Origin: Cryptomeria japonica
Lineage: Eukaryota; Streptophyta; Pinopsida; Cupressales; Cupressaceae
Direction of reading: 5' to 3'
DNA: 64,000 bases
NCBI RefSeq assembly: GCF_030272615.1
Contig: NC_081405.1
Coordinates: 648,247,420 to 648,311,419, forward strand
A model generated the notes under the pieces. That model had not been told where the DNA came from, searched no databases, and saw only the letters and a list, made by a program, of their open reading frames with translations. Position numbers and translations under genes: made by a program. Shown here piece after piece: positions 45,690-57,990 of the stretch (position 1 is the stretch's first letter; every line of letters begins with the position of its first letter).

Positions 45690-46370
45690 TCTTTCAAATG
45701 ATCAGAATCATGAGATTTAACTTTTTTCATTTGTTGCATTGTTATGGTGTATGTAATTTTTCATCTGTTAGTCTAGAATCATATTAAGGATTCACCTCAT
45801 TGTAATTGGTGGGTGGATTATAGACATAGTCATAGAACACCTCCATATATATTACATAAACATCCATAGCATATAAAATCATAAGAGTATTAAGAATGAA
45901 AATATTAAACACCACAATAGATAGCAACACAACATAATTAGTAAAACATCAAGACAACAGACTAGTGCCTTATCCTAGGGCATAGAGTCACTTACAATTC
46001 AAAGACAACCCGATAATAAACTTCAATAAGATTCATTTGCAAATAAATAAGAATGCCGAATGAAATTATGAATAATGCCATTACATACACAACCCAGATA
46101 CATATGTAAACTGAAAAACCCTTGACCATTCAATTCACAATGAAAACATAAACTCAACAGAAAGACAATTATGTGAATATCTCAAACTACAAATGATATT
46201 GATATTATATTCATAATGATATCAAAAAGTAAATTCACAATGTGATTCAACTATGCACTTATCAAATTCTTGAACAGTTGAGCTATTATAACTATATAAG
46301 AGTTTTCAAGTTCAACATCATTGATCAATAAAAGTGGCAACCTCAACCTGAGGATTCAACAAGCTTAGGA

Positions 46371-49300
46371 TTACTGTGAGGAATCTTGGGTAGCAACCTC
46401 AACCTGAGATTTATTCTTTCGCTTTAGCATGGCTTGCCACCTGTCCACCTCTTTGTCTGTTGGCCAACTAAATGCCTTTACCTCTTCCAACTTTGCAACT
46501 GAATTTGTCCATCTGGCATCTATAACTGCCCTTGACTCAACAATAAACTTTGCATGGTCAACCTCAACCTTGAACAGTGAATCAAGTAGATCGTTAAGGA
46601 AATCGACATCAACCTGTTCATTTACATGCTTGATTATTTCTTCTTGCTCCAGAATCAAATCAAATTTGCTAGTTAATTCAGAAATTGATTTCAAATCTCC
46701 ATTACTACCATAAATTGAAGGCACCAATTTATTATAACCTTCCCCAAATGTCTATAATTTTTCATTTATAAGCACATCCTTCCCTGTGAAAAATGCATAA
46801 GCTGCATTCATTACCTCCACCATGTCTTTAGTGTCACTGATCTTGGGAGGGAACCCATCACTATAGATCATTGCAGTATCTAGCTTATCCATTAATCTTC
46901 TTCTTCCTAACCAAACATTGAACAAAGGTCAAAGAAAAGCGACAACCTTAGAGGATGTTTTTCTTGCCTCTTTCAAAGAAATGTGCAAATCATGGACAAC
47001 CATCAATTTGTCTTCCAATAAATTAATCCTATGTTTCAGAATTCCTGACATAACAGAGATAGCCTTGAAATTTTGTTCCTTTTCAAGCTTTTCAATTTTC
47101 CCTGTGTATTCCTCCATTTTTTCTGTTAAATCAACTGGTATTTCTTGTACTTGTTCTGTAATCTGTATTGGAGGGGGCTCATTTGCAATTTTTTCTTTCA
47201 ACTCCACTAACTCTTCCTCTAGAGTGCCCTTCTTCATCAGTGTCTCTTCATATTTTATAGACAATGCAATCAATTGGGTATATGTTTGTGTGTATCTTCT
47301 TGACAAATCCTCTATTTCTAATAAATTCATGAAAGAAACTTGAGTAAAAAATGAGGCAATCTTCATGTTAGTTGTGTTCTACAAGTTATGGATCATTCTA
47401 TCAGCTTTCTTTTCTACTTGGATATTTAGAAGGTGGGGCTTTTGAGTGGAAGGGGCTAAAGACCAAGCAGAAAGTGTCTTTGACTAAGGATTAAATCCCA
47501 ATCCTCTTATTACATCTTCAAATTCAATTCTAAACATTGGGTCCTCTTGCTTCCTAATCTGATCAATAATAAAAATAGATTGGATATCCCAGTCAGGCAT
47601 CATAATCATACCAATACTCTTTATCAATTGTCTTGCCTATTCCATAGATATTTCCTCCCTGTTAGGATCATATTCCTATAGTGCCTTGATGATCTCCTCT
47701 TTCTTTTCTTCATTTGCTTCCTCTATGATCAGATTTTGTTTTAATTGATTTTGTTTCAACCTTGTCACAAAACTTTTAAATTCATCTGACTTAATAAAGT
47801 CATCATCTTTCATGAACTCATTTGACAACATCACACACTCATCAAAGCCTTGAGCAAGGGCTTTGTTTGTTTATCCCTATTCTTCATTCTGCCTTGCTTC
47901 TCTGAGATGTGTCCTTATTTGATGAAAGTAGTGTCCTTGTTCTGTAACAATTGCTCTAGCAGGGTCTCTCCTGACAATTGTATCGACCTCAGTGGTTTTT
48001 TGTTTCTTTGTAGCTAGCACTTGGGTAGATTGAACTTCATCCCCACTCTCTACATCATCAGCATACACACTAAGTGGCCTCTTGCCATGTGAAGAATGTC
48101 CATCTTGGGGGTCTTGCTACTGAGCAGCCACTTCTGGAATTTGAGGCTTTTATTCCATCAGAGTTTCATATAAACTTAGCATTTTGTTAATCCTCTCTAG
48201 GTATGGGCTATCAGGGCAAAAACCTGAGAAAATAGGGTCAGCAACCTTCAATTCTGCTTCAACTCTCATCAAATTTTTCCATTTTATTCTCCTTTCTTGT
48301 ACTTCATCTTTCCTCAGCAAATTTCTAACCACATCTTCATCATCCAATGGTTCATGGTCCTTTATTGTGGCCCAAGGTTTCATTTTTGGTATTGCAACTT
48401 TAATAAATTGTTCCGGATCACAGAATCTAGACACAACATTAACCAACCTATACTGTTTAAGGAAATTATTTACTTCATCAAAGGAACTCCTACCAATGGT
48501 AAAATCAGATGCAACCCAAAGCCTAGGAAGAAGAGAACCCTTCCTGTGTTTATCAAGGTATTCTTTTTCAACTAGGGTCAATTGCCAGATAAACTCCATA
48601 AAAGAAATCCTAATTGGAACAAATTTTGGTAAAATATGGGGAGGCTGAAGAAAACCATAGACTCTCATCACAGTAAAGTTATCAAAAAAATAAAAGTCCC
48701 CCCAATTATGTGAAATAGACCAATTTAGAACAAACTGGTAAAGTCTCAAAACTCTCCTAGCATTAATTGACAATTGTTCCCTATTTATTCCTAGCATTTC
48801 CATAATTGGCGAAACAATCCAATTTTCAAATAAAAGGAAAGAAGAATGGGGAGAACTATTGTCCCAAACTTGGGTCCATCTTTGTATTGGCATTAAGACA
48901 CTGAATTCTTCTTTCAAAAGCTCCAATTCTTTATCCACAAACTCAACATTATAGAACAAGATTAAGTGCATCAACAATGAATAATGCTTGAATGTAGGGA
49001 TGGGTGCACCACTCTGAATTTCAGCTAGAGCATTATGAATGTGTTCAACCACATAGCCCATATAATCATAATCTTTGTTAACATTTGGGTGTTGAATGTC
49101 CATAGCCATCATCAGTAATTCAGCTGACACTGTTGAATCTCCATCAAAACCCAACACTCTGCATAATCCATAGATTGTACAATGCATATAATGGTGGAAA
49201 GGTGTGATGTCAAATGATGGTTCAATACTTTATGGAATTATAAATGGCTTCCTATTCACCCTAGGCATGTATTTGGGGATTGCATGCTTCTTGATAACAC

Positions 49301-49847
49301 CTTTGTATTTATCATAATCCTCTACAATCTGCTCCAAATCTATATCTGTGCATGCAGCACCAGTAATCTGGAAAGCTTCAACAAAGCTAGCTCTGTTAAT
49401 TGAAACTAGGGCAGACTGGTTCTTTCTTTTGATTACCCTAGATACTGGTCAATAACATTTGGCCAACTCTTTGATCAAATCCACATCAACATACACATCT
49501 GGCACAATTAACTTTGCCATATTTAAATCCAAAGGGTTTGACATCGGGACACCCTTAACCCTATTTTTCCAAAAATAATGAAATAGAGTAGAACCAGTCA
49601 TATTAAGCATGGTAGGGTTTCTATATTGGCTCCATAAATATCTCCATGCCAAATCATTTGTATTCAAAGAAACGGAAGTCCCTGGCATCAAATCTACAAA
49701 TTCATCTTTGTATTTCTTAACCATCGTTTCCTTAGTGGCACTGGCCTTGGAACCTCCGAGTCCTACTCCATTTGTCATGGCCTTGGGCTTGGGCTTGGGT
49801 TTGGGCTTGGGCTTGGAACCTCCAATACCACTTGTCGCCTGGCTCAT
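46371..49847 (-). pseudogene. Giant ORF of unknown family, 1158 codons
   Basis: A single frame from ATG 49847 to the stop at 46371, broken by about a dozen stops but no evident frameshift. It begins MSQATSGIGGS followed by five KP dipeptides. A 345-codon open block (49187-48150) is globular, with YGLCRVLGFDGDSTVSAELL, HYSLLMHLILFYNVEFVDKE and FVLNWSISHNWGDFYFFDNF. Then come a basic stretch (LATKKQKTTEVDTIVRRD) and a coiled-coil region (KYEETLMKKGTLEEELVELK). It ends AMLKRKNKSQVEVATQDSSQ. No known domain is recognised. Size and layout parallel the 1125-codon ORF at 36905-40282, but I cannot show sequence homology by eye. Confidence 0.6.
49780..49818. repeat. Hexanucleotide repeat encoding KP dipeptides
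   Basis: GGGCTT units (one GGGTTT variant) in tandem on the plus strand, encoding alternating Lys-Pro near the N-terminus of the 1158-codon ORF. Confidence 0.8.
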
Positions 49848-49919
49848 TTTAGCTACAAGAGAAAAAATTAACCAATTTTTTGAAATTTTCTCACACCCAA
49901 CACTCTGAATTCTCCAACG

Positions 49920-51620
49920 TTGTTGTAGAGCTCAATTCACTCGATTACCTCTAAGATAGAATGCATTAATGCAATTATACAACACCTCGGCTCGACCATG
50001 CAATTTATGGTATTTACTATTTGGGCACCGTCACTTCTGTCAAGTCTGAAGTCTCATTAATTGCTACACTTGCATGAACTAGCTACCGTGGCTTTAATTC
50101 AAATTTCAAAATGAAGTACTCGAGCGAAATTTGAATTCATGCCCTTCTATTTGATTGGTGATTGGCATTCAAAACTTTTACACAACCTGGCAAACAAGTC
50201 CATGTGTTAGCGAGTTAGCGACAATGCTACCAAATCCTCTTAATCACAAGCTCGCAACAGTTGTTGATCAACAAAACAACTTATTTCATCGCAAGCTCAC
50301 AACTAGAAACTTAACTTGACTTAAACCCTTGCGATCCCGCAACAACAAGACACTTAACCATCATCACATGCTCACAACACTTTTTGACTTAAGACTTACA
50401 AACCCGTGAGCATGCAATGACCACAAATTCAGACCAAAACTTACCTATCATCAGATCGTAACTTAAAATGCTAAACAACTTCAAAACCTGTGAGTAAGCG
50501 ACTTAACCACATCGTATGATCACAAATTAAAATGACTTAACCACGAACACCTTGCGACCTTGCGATAACATAAAATCACACCCAGTCGCAACCTTGCAAC
50601 ATAAAATGGTATTTGGGCACCGTCACTTCTCTCAAGTCTCATTAACTGCCACACTTGCATGAACTAGCTAGTGTGGCATTAATTCAATTAAACTGATAGA
50701 ATGCATTAATGCAATTGTACAAATGTCAAAATCTTGGCTCGATCATGCAATTTATGGTATTTGGGCACCATCACTTCTCTCAAGTCTCATTAATTGCCAC
50801 ACTTGCATGAACTAGCTACTATGGCATTTGATTGGTGATTGCCATTCAAAACTTTTACAAAACCCGACAAACAAGTCCATGTGTCAATCCCCATCTTTAA
50901 TTAGGCACTCTCAACTGGTTATAACAATTAAGAAAGGAACCACCAAGTTAGCGACAATGCTACCAAATCCTCTTAATCACAAGCCGCAACCCCTTTTACG
51001 AATCTTCAAAGAATCTCATGAGTGAGCGACAACCATTCATCTTCATCAAGCCCTTCAGTCACAACCTCGTAACAACATTTTTAATATTCTTTCTTTACCT
51101 GTGAGCTGTCAACCACTACAAATCTAACAAAATAACTTATTTCATCGCAAGCTCGCAACTCAAAACTTAACTTGACTTAAACCCTTGCGATCCCGCGAAA
51201 ACAAGACACTTTATCGCCATCGCATGCTTGCAACACTTTTTGACTTAAGACTTACAAACCCACGAGCATGCAATGACCACAAAATCAGACCAAAACTTAC
51301 TTGTTGCCAAATCGCAACTTAAAATGCTAAACAACTTCAAAACCTGCGAGCAAGCGACGAAACCAACTAAGCTGCGATACCAAATACTTCGCATGATCAC
51401 AAATTAAAATGACTTAACCACGAACACCTTGCGATCTTGCGACAACATAAAATCACACCCAGTCGCAACCTCGTAACATAAAATGGTCAAGTGCAAAACA
51501 TCTTGCGAGGTAGCAATAACTAAAATCCCCCAATGCTCGCAAGCTCGCGACTTAAACTGACTTGATGATAAAGGACCTGCGAGCTAGCGATAACCATTAA
51601 ACATGTTTGACCAACCATTT
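49920..51620. repeat. Array of diverged direct repeats upstream of the giant ORF
   Basis: A 0.85-kb-period duplication is visible: ATTTCATCGCAAGCTC with CTTGACTTAAACCCTTGCGA near 50285 and again near 51142, and CACACTTGCATGAACTAGCT near 50066, 50650 and 50799. Within it short words CTCGCAAC, TTGCGAGC and GAGCTAGCGATAACC recur many times. They give locally high CpG in AT-rich DNA. Related words occur at 43920-44395. Confidence 0.65.
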
Positions 51621-52089
51621 GACCACACTTGACGTTGACATGGAAAAATAAATAGAGGACAACTTAGATTTTCAATGCACGACAACTTCGGTTTACTATA
51701 CAACTAAGACAAAAAACAAACACAAAACCCTAATCATCATGAACATCATTTTAAGCATTTAATGCAGAACAGTAGAAAGGTTCTAGCAATAATAGCTATG
51801 CAATATGAATAATTTTATGGATCTTGTGACACAAATTGTTGCATTTCATGTTCAACATAATGTGGAACCAAATACCAATTTATTAATAATTCAATTGTTT
51901 AGTAATAATTCAAATTCACAACTACAAATATGAAATAAGTATCTGTTCTACTTCTGATTGACAAATTCAAGGAATACAATATCAAAAATCATCAATGACA
52001 ACTATAGTATTGCAATTTTGCAAATTGAAATTGTAATATGACTCAAGAACTGTAGTATAATTATAAATACCTATAAACTGACTGCTAGT

Positions 52090-54824
52090 TCACTTCAGTG
52101 ACTCAGTCCGACTATCCGAGGCTTCTATATCCCAAATGGACTCAAGATCTGGAAATTGACTAGTACTAACAGGTTCATCTTCATTCTGAGTCAGGTATTC
52201 AAAAATGTCTTTGTCTTCATGCTGACTCTGAGTCTACGATCCATCATATTCATTTGTCTCAGCACTAGCACTAGCAACAGCACCACTAGCTTTTAAAATG
52301 TTGCACACCCCTCGTCTTTCACGCATGGAATTCCAAATTGCCAGTACCCTATCATATGGAAAATATCTAACATTATACTAGGTTACAAACAACATCAAGC
52401 AAGTTTCCAAATTCTTGTCTAATTTGTTTTTGATCTTTGATTTGAAAGGCCTTAATGCACTAAAAACTCTCTCATCTTCCACCGACCCCAATATCATTGT
52501 TTGACATAAATCAGCAAGTTTCAAATATTTTGGTATTGCAATATGCAATGCTTCACTATGATCTATCCTTTTCCAAAGCCTTGTGATTGATCCAGGTTCA
52601 AATGGATTCTCCAAGTTAACCAACTACTATTTCATAACCAATGCAAACTATTTACATTGCAATATGCATCTTTTGAAAATGTCAATATCAATTCCTCTAG
52701 TTTTTTATGAAACATCTTTGCATCATTTGGATTATCTCCAACTGAATGCCAAAATTGAGGATACACACAACCCATGGCTTCAAGTATTTCTTCTCAAGGG
52801 AATCTTTCACAAATCTCAATTGAAAGTTCATATGCAATAGACTTCAAATTATCACTAACAGATTTAACAATCCTGTCAAAATCTTCCTTTTTAACTGGTA
52901 GTGCTCTACCTCGCTTGCCCGTCTTAGATTGGTGCATTGGTATCTTAAATCCTTTTACAAAGACACATAACTCATTTTTTGTATTGAAATGTAAAAAAAT
53001 TTCATCATGATTCAAAACTTTAATTATCTACCACCTAAAAAAATTTGGGCTTCATCCTGTTAGATCTAAATATAGACCATCTAGGCTCAAGCATGTCATT
53101 TTACGTAGAGTGCTATACTCATTGATATACATAGTTATGTCTTGGGCTTTCTTAACAAGTTTGTTCATTGAAGCCAGCATGGGGAGAAGACTAGCTAAAG
53201 TTAATAGTCTCTATATCACTTAACTTATGTAAGAGATCAGGAGCTTTATCTACTACGAGGCATTGCTCATACATTAGTCCGATCAAGGATTGATAGTCTG
53301 TTAGAACTCGTTCCACTAGTCCATGCAAGGAGATCCATCTAGTCTCAACATCCCAGAGAAGCTTGTTTCCTCCTATTACTCCCTTAGCAAAAATCTGAAA
53401 TTCTGCAAAACGTTTAGGACTTCGACAGAAGTATGAGTAGAGCTCATGGACCAGATCTTCAACTTTTGACACTGTAGGTAAATTGCTTACAATTCTATAT
53501 GCAAAATTCATTCGATGGTTCATGCAGTGAATTCCAACCATGTATGGTGCAATACTAATTTGTAATCTTGTGCAAAGACTGGTCCTTTGACCTTGCATTA
53601 CTGCAACTCCATCAACTCCAACACACACCAACTTCTTGGCAATTGTCAAGTCATCCGTACCAGCAATTTCATTCAAAGCTTTCTTAACTTCCAAATATAA
53701 ATTTTCTACTATTGAATTGCCCCTCATTTTACAAACACAGAGTAGATGAGCTCGACGAATGTGTTTTTTTACGGTATACACATGCATACAAACCCAAGTA
53801 GTGTTATCTACAATAGTGCCTTCATCTATGGATAATGAAATGAAATTTGACTCTTTTACACTCTCTTGTAAATTTTGCTTTTCCACCTTAGCGAGATAGT
53901 TTGCCATTTCCCATCTAGCGTTTATTGACCAATGTGACATAGAATAGTGAGGAACATTCAAAAAAGATAATAAATTACAAAATTCTAGTAAATCTTTCAT
54001 AGGATGCCCTCTCGACATAATATGAAAAAAAACACTCATCTGAATAGTCTTTGTCAGGTTTGCATCTTTCATTGCATGTTCAATCCTAGCCTTGATTGTA
54101 TTTCCAAATCCACTATTACGAATCAGTGTCGTTTTGTGGTTATGCTCTTCATATTCTGTGTCATACTTAACATTAAGACATTCTTCCTTTGATTTCCATC
54201 TTACTACTCATTTTTCCTTTCTGTCTATGATCTATTTTCATAAACCTTACCAATATGCTTTTCTATGGTGTCAAGCTTTAGCTGCATCTTCTTCTCTCTT
54301 TTAGTTTTCTAGCTACAAATCTTACACCTGCATTTTGTTGGTTGTTCATCATTGTTTGGGACCAGTTCAATGAATGGGTACATTGCTACCCAATCAATCT
54401 TAAAACTCCTTATCGTCTCCCACTCTCACCCCAGTTTTACTTTCCTTTTTCTTTTCTTCCTACCAACATCATCTTCAATACTAGCATTTGCATCCGAGTG
54501 AATTATCTCATTGTGTGTATCCCTTAGAACATCTTCTGTCGTGTTGGTATTTTCATCCTCATTTGATGCATTTAACTCTGACAATCTCACCTTGTGGTGG
54601 TGGTGAGCTACTGTGAATGGGTTCTGCAACTGCAGAGGTTGATGGACCATAAAATTTGCCAATTCCAAAAAAGACTTTATGGTACTATCTTTAAGTTTAA
54701 GTTTTGAGCATTTTGATGGCCTACCAATCCCTTCAATTTCACTGCCCTAAGGATTCTTACCCTTGTCTGACATCCCAATCCCTTCACCACCCTGGGGAGT
54801 CTCACCCATATCTGACTGTGACAT
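52090..54824 (-). pseudogene. hAT-superfamily transposase
   Basis: Starts MSQSDMGETPQGGEGIG at 54824. An N-terminal part with a zinc-finger-like KCRCKIC (near 54315) follows a charged stretch (RKKRKRKVKLG). The frame shifts before 54072. The core 54072-53191 contains FISLSIDEGT and VCVGVDGVAVMQGQ (catalytic Asp candidates), GIHCMNHRMNFA and WDVETRWISLHG, as in ZNF862/KIAA1586-like hAT proteins. The C-terminal dimerisation region at 52623-52378 reads EDERVFSALRPFKSKIKN. A Ser/Asp-rich tail ends at the TGA 52090-52092. Frameshifts also occur at about 53190-53015 and 52794-52623, so it is inactive unless some are introns. Confidence 0.8.
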
Positions 54825-55186
54825 CTTGAGTCTTGACCTCTCACTACGAATTAAAAGTTAAAACTAATACTATCAAGTATGAAGAAATAATTACTCACCT
54901 TTATGCCTTCTCAATTCTCTGAATCGGGAATTAGGAATGAATGCTTGGGCCTGTGTTTTAGGATTGTAACTCTGGCCCTCCACCCTACAATGAACTTCAA
55001 CTTTCGAACTCAATTTGTAGAATGTGAATCGAGACTCAAGACTCCAAGAGCTCCCAATTTACTAATCAGACATGAACAAATTGTAAGAAATAGTGTATTT
55101 ATAGCAATCCATGATTGCATTTTTGGTGAATTGCATGGGGCCTAGGCGTCGTAATTGCCAATAAACATTTAATTTAATTACATTTT

Positions 55187-55545
55187 TGGCGAATTGCTCG
55201 AGCGTGCAATAAACATTTAATTTAAGTGGGGTGAAATGGGTCCTCGAATGCTTATAATGTTTTAATTGATATTGGCGAATTTAGCCAATGCGTGCAATGA
55301 ACATTTAATTTACCATTGGCGAATTAGGTCCTAGGTACGTGGTCGTCTTACTATTGCTAGCGAATAGAGGAGGTGATCTAATACCCACGTTTGAGTGATT
55401 CTAGGCGAATATTATGGGCATGCACGTCGACGGTGTGTGGTCAATGGCGAAACTAGATTATAAATATTTGCATTGTTCTTCAAAATTCTGAGCAATTTGA
55501 CGATGATTGTGCCCCTCAATATTCGTACGAAATTTGCCAATTGGC
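55187..55545. repeat. Right subterminal repeats of the hAT-like element
   Basis: At least six copies of (T)GGCGAA or close variants (near 55187, 55271, 55317, 55364, 55404, 55443 and 55537), several as TTGGCGAATT. They mirror the left subterminal cluster. Confidence 0.65.
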
Positions 55546-55572
55546 GAAGATTCGTCAGTAAAATACTCTTTG

Positions 55573-55580
55573 CTTGCTGA
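55573..55580. other. Target-site duplication of the hAT-like element, right copy
   Basis: CTTGCTGA, identical to 43421-43428. Confidence 0.85.
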
Positions 55581-57765
55581 TATTAAATCTTATGTTTCTT
55601 CTTGTGGTAAGTTGGCTGCAATATTGATTGTTTTATCCAATGTTTCATCCCATGCTTCATCTTCTACGAACTACACATCTTTGTTGATTGTAACTTTTTT
55701 TCTGATTGGATTGTATAACTTGTAAGTTTTGGATTCATCACTATATCCCACAAATATGCATTTTTCTCCTTTGTTATCTAATTTTCTTCTCAATTCACCT
55801 GACACTTGTGCATATGCCACACATCCAAATATTCTCATATGAGAAACATTATGTTTTCCTCCACTCCATGCTTCTTCCGAAATCATATTGATGACACTTT
55901 TAATGGGAAAATGGGACATCTATTCAATATATATGCTACACATGCTACAACTTCAGCCCAATACTCATTTGACAAATATTTTGCCTTCAACATGCTTCTT
56001 GCCATTTCCATAATTGTTCTATTTTTCCTTTCAGATACACCATTTTGTTGAGGGGTGTATCTAGTGGTAAATTGCTTGTGGATTCCATGCTCTTTGCAAA
56101 ATCTTATGAAGTCATTTGAAATGTTTTCACCACCTCTATCTGTTGTCAATTCTTTCATATAGTACCCACTTTGCTTCTCAAGAAGAGCCTTAAATTGACA
56201 AAAATAATCAAACACTTCACTCTTATGTTTTAGAAAGTAGACCCATATCTATTTTGTGAAGTCATCAATGAATGTCAAGAAGTATTAGCTTCCACCAATT
56301 GAAGGTGTTTTCATTGGCCCACACAAATCTGAGTAAACAATCTCTAATAGTTTATTTACTCGTATTGACTTTCTCGCTGGAAATGATTCTCTATGTTATT
56401 TTCCCAAGATGCATCCTTCACATAGTTTTTTCTAGTTTTTCTATAAGTGGCAAACCCTTTACCATGCCCTTTCTATGAAGTAGGTTTAAACCTCTAAATT
56501 TGTGATGCCCAAATCTTAGATGTCATAACCAATTATCATCCTTAATTTTAGCTTGAAAGATTGTTTGTGTGACTGTTGCAACTTTCTTTTCTTCCTCTTA
56601 TGAGTTTGTTGAAGGCTGTCCTTGAGAAAATTCTACCTTTAAATCTACTTTTATCCTTAGAGGGAACATTCTGTTGCTGCTCATTTAAACTTTTTCTATG
56701 AGCTGATTGCTTGGAAATTTGTCTAAGATTGTGCATTCTTTGTTCTTGAAAAAAACTCAATACCCCTTTTGAATGAGCTGCCCTATACACATTAAGTTAT
56801 GTTTCAACCCAGGAACAAAAGATACATTTGAAATAAACTTTTTCTCTCCCTTTTTGGTTAGAATTTTGACACTTCCTTTACCCATAACTAAAACTTTGTT
56901 GGCATTTCCCAATGTTGCGTCTGATTTTACACTTTCATCCAAACTAGAAAATATTTCTAGGTTCCCTGTCATGTGATTACTACAATCCGAGTCTAAAAAC
57001 CACATGTCTTTCTCACTTTCTTGGGCAACATTACAAGTTATGAACATGTTGTCCTTAATTTGATTTTCCTTGGTAAAATTTGCACTTTGTTGCTTAGAAT
57101 CATATTGCTTCTTTCTACATTCACTTAAATAATGCCCAAATTTCTTGCAATAATGACATTGAATTGAGGATTTGTCATACCTTTGGCTTTGGGATTGATT
57201 TTGAATTGATGTTTGATAGTTGCCTCTTCCACTTAAGATTGATGGGCTGCTACCTGTTCCACTTGAATTTGATGGGCTACCTCTTCCACCTCTATATGAA
57301 TTTCTTCCTCTACCTCTGAAATTTGTTCCTCCCCTCCATCTACCATGGTTGATTGAAACTTGTTTCTCAAAAGCATGCTCCAAACTTAAATGTGTTGACT
57401 TGCTCATCCTATGCTCATGAGAAATGGGTGATGCATGAAGTTCATCCACTGACTGTGAGAGATTTTTTGTCTCTTTTATGGCCACCACAATAGATTCAAA
57501 TCTTGTAGGCAAACTTCTCAAAATCTTTTCAAACACTCTTCTTTCTTCAAGGTTTCCACCATGAGATCTAATTTGGTTTATGGATCCAATGATTTGAGTG
57601 AAAAATGAGTCTATTGTATCTAATTTTTTTATGTAAATGGTCTCAAAATCCCTTCTTAACATTTGCAACTTAGTTTTCATCTTTTCCATTCCTTGATAGG
57701 TTGTTTGAAGAATGTCCCATGCTTTCTTGAACATTAAATTGCCTTCTATCATTTGAGAACTATTT
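55581..57765 (-). pseudogene. Copia gag, protease and integrase
   Basis: The gag part from about 57752 has FKKAWDILQTTYQGMEKMK, an Arg/Gly-rich stretch and the zinc knuckle CHYCKKFGHYLSEC. The protease site reads WFLDSDCSNHMTG, with Asp where the catalytic DSG has Gly. The integrase core shows TDRGGENISNDFIRFCKEH (Asp) and NGVSERKNRTIMEMARSML (Glu), then HNVSHMRIFGCVAYAQV, and VTINKDV followed by a stop. The GAG-pre-integrase stretch (about 56750-56220) is frameshifted. The first part of gag and the primer site are deleted, since LTR sequence begins at 57766. Downstream it joins the linker at 43428 once the hAT-like insertion is removed. Confidence 0.88.
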
Positions 57766-57990
57766 TTAAAATTGACAAAACTGCCATGTTTTCTCTGTCT
57801 ATTGCTACTATAGAACTTCTATTCAAATGTCCAAGGGAAAAGAGAGAAAAATAACAAAACATTAACTTCATTTAATTGTGATTTTACATCCACCATCTTA
57901 TGCATATTTTAAGAAGATTTTTCAACTAAAAAAGTGTCTTGTTTTGGAGTGACTAGGAAGGCACGTTAGCTGGAAAAGAGATAAATCCCC
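57766..57990 (-). repeat. 5' LTR remnant of the copia element
   Basis: Matches 33398-33620 (shared words AACATTAACTTCATTTAATT and CTTGTTTTGGAGTGA). Near its outer end it has an extra 9 bp after GGCACGT. The inner two thirds of the LTR, the primer site and N-terminal gag are missing. Confidence 0.75.

Larger units (their letters stand above)
44396..46370. other. Inner-segment region downstream of the giant ORF
   Basis: No recognised gene. It holds a TTATAAATACA box near 44757 (plus strand), a CACGTG-containing word near 44719 and an open stretch 45150-45383 (listed separately). A 79-bp direct repeat lies at 45481-45559 and 45611-45689. Confidence 0.4.
43429..55572 (-). mobile_element. hAT-like DNA transposon, 12.1 kb, carrying a large inner segment
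   Basis: Bounded by an exact 8-bp duplication (CTTGCTGA). The ends are CAGGATAAATG on the left and, read inward, CAAAGAGTATT on the right, both fitting the short CARRR start of hAT terminal repeats. Copies of a GGCGAA/GGCGAT word lie near both ends (43555-43860 and about 55187-55540), as hAT subterminal binding sites do. The transposase remnant is at 52090-54824. The interior 43.9-51.7 kb, with a giant ORF and its own repeat arrays, is either cargo or a nested element; without it the transposon would be about 4.3 kb. Confidence 0.75.
32998..57990 (-). mobile_element. Ty1/copia element split by nested insertions
   Basis: One minus-strand copia element, now in three pieces: about 55581-57990 (5' LTR remnant, gag, protease, integrase), 43369-43428 (60 bp of the IN-RT linker) and 32998-35429 (RT, RNase H, 3' LTR). 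Removing the two insertions with one copy of each target duplication brings the pieces together at about 4.9 kb, a normal copia size. Across the hAT site the frame is restored to read DLISASSPSNLTPPTP. LTR sequence at both ends matches (33398-33610 and 57766-57966). The 5' LTR and N-terminal gag have suffered a deletion. Confidence 0.85.

Noticed and set aside
43920-51620. Calling the two CGCAA-type arrays a pair of LTRs
   Set aside because: They share words but not a collinear alignment, and no primer site, polypurine tract or target duplication was found at their edges.
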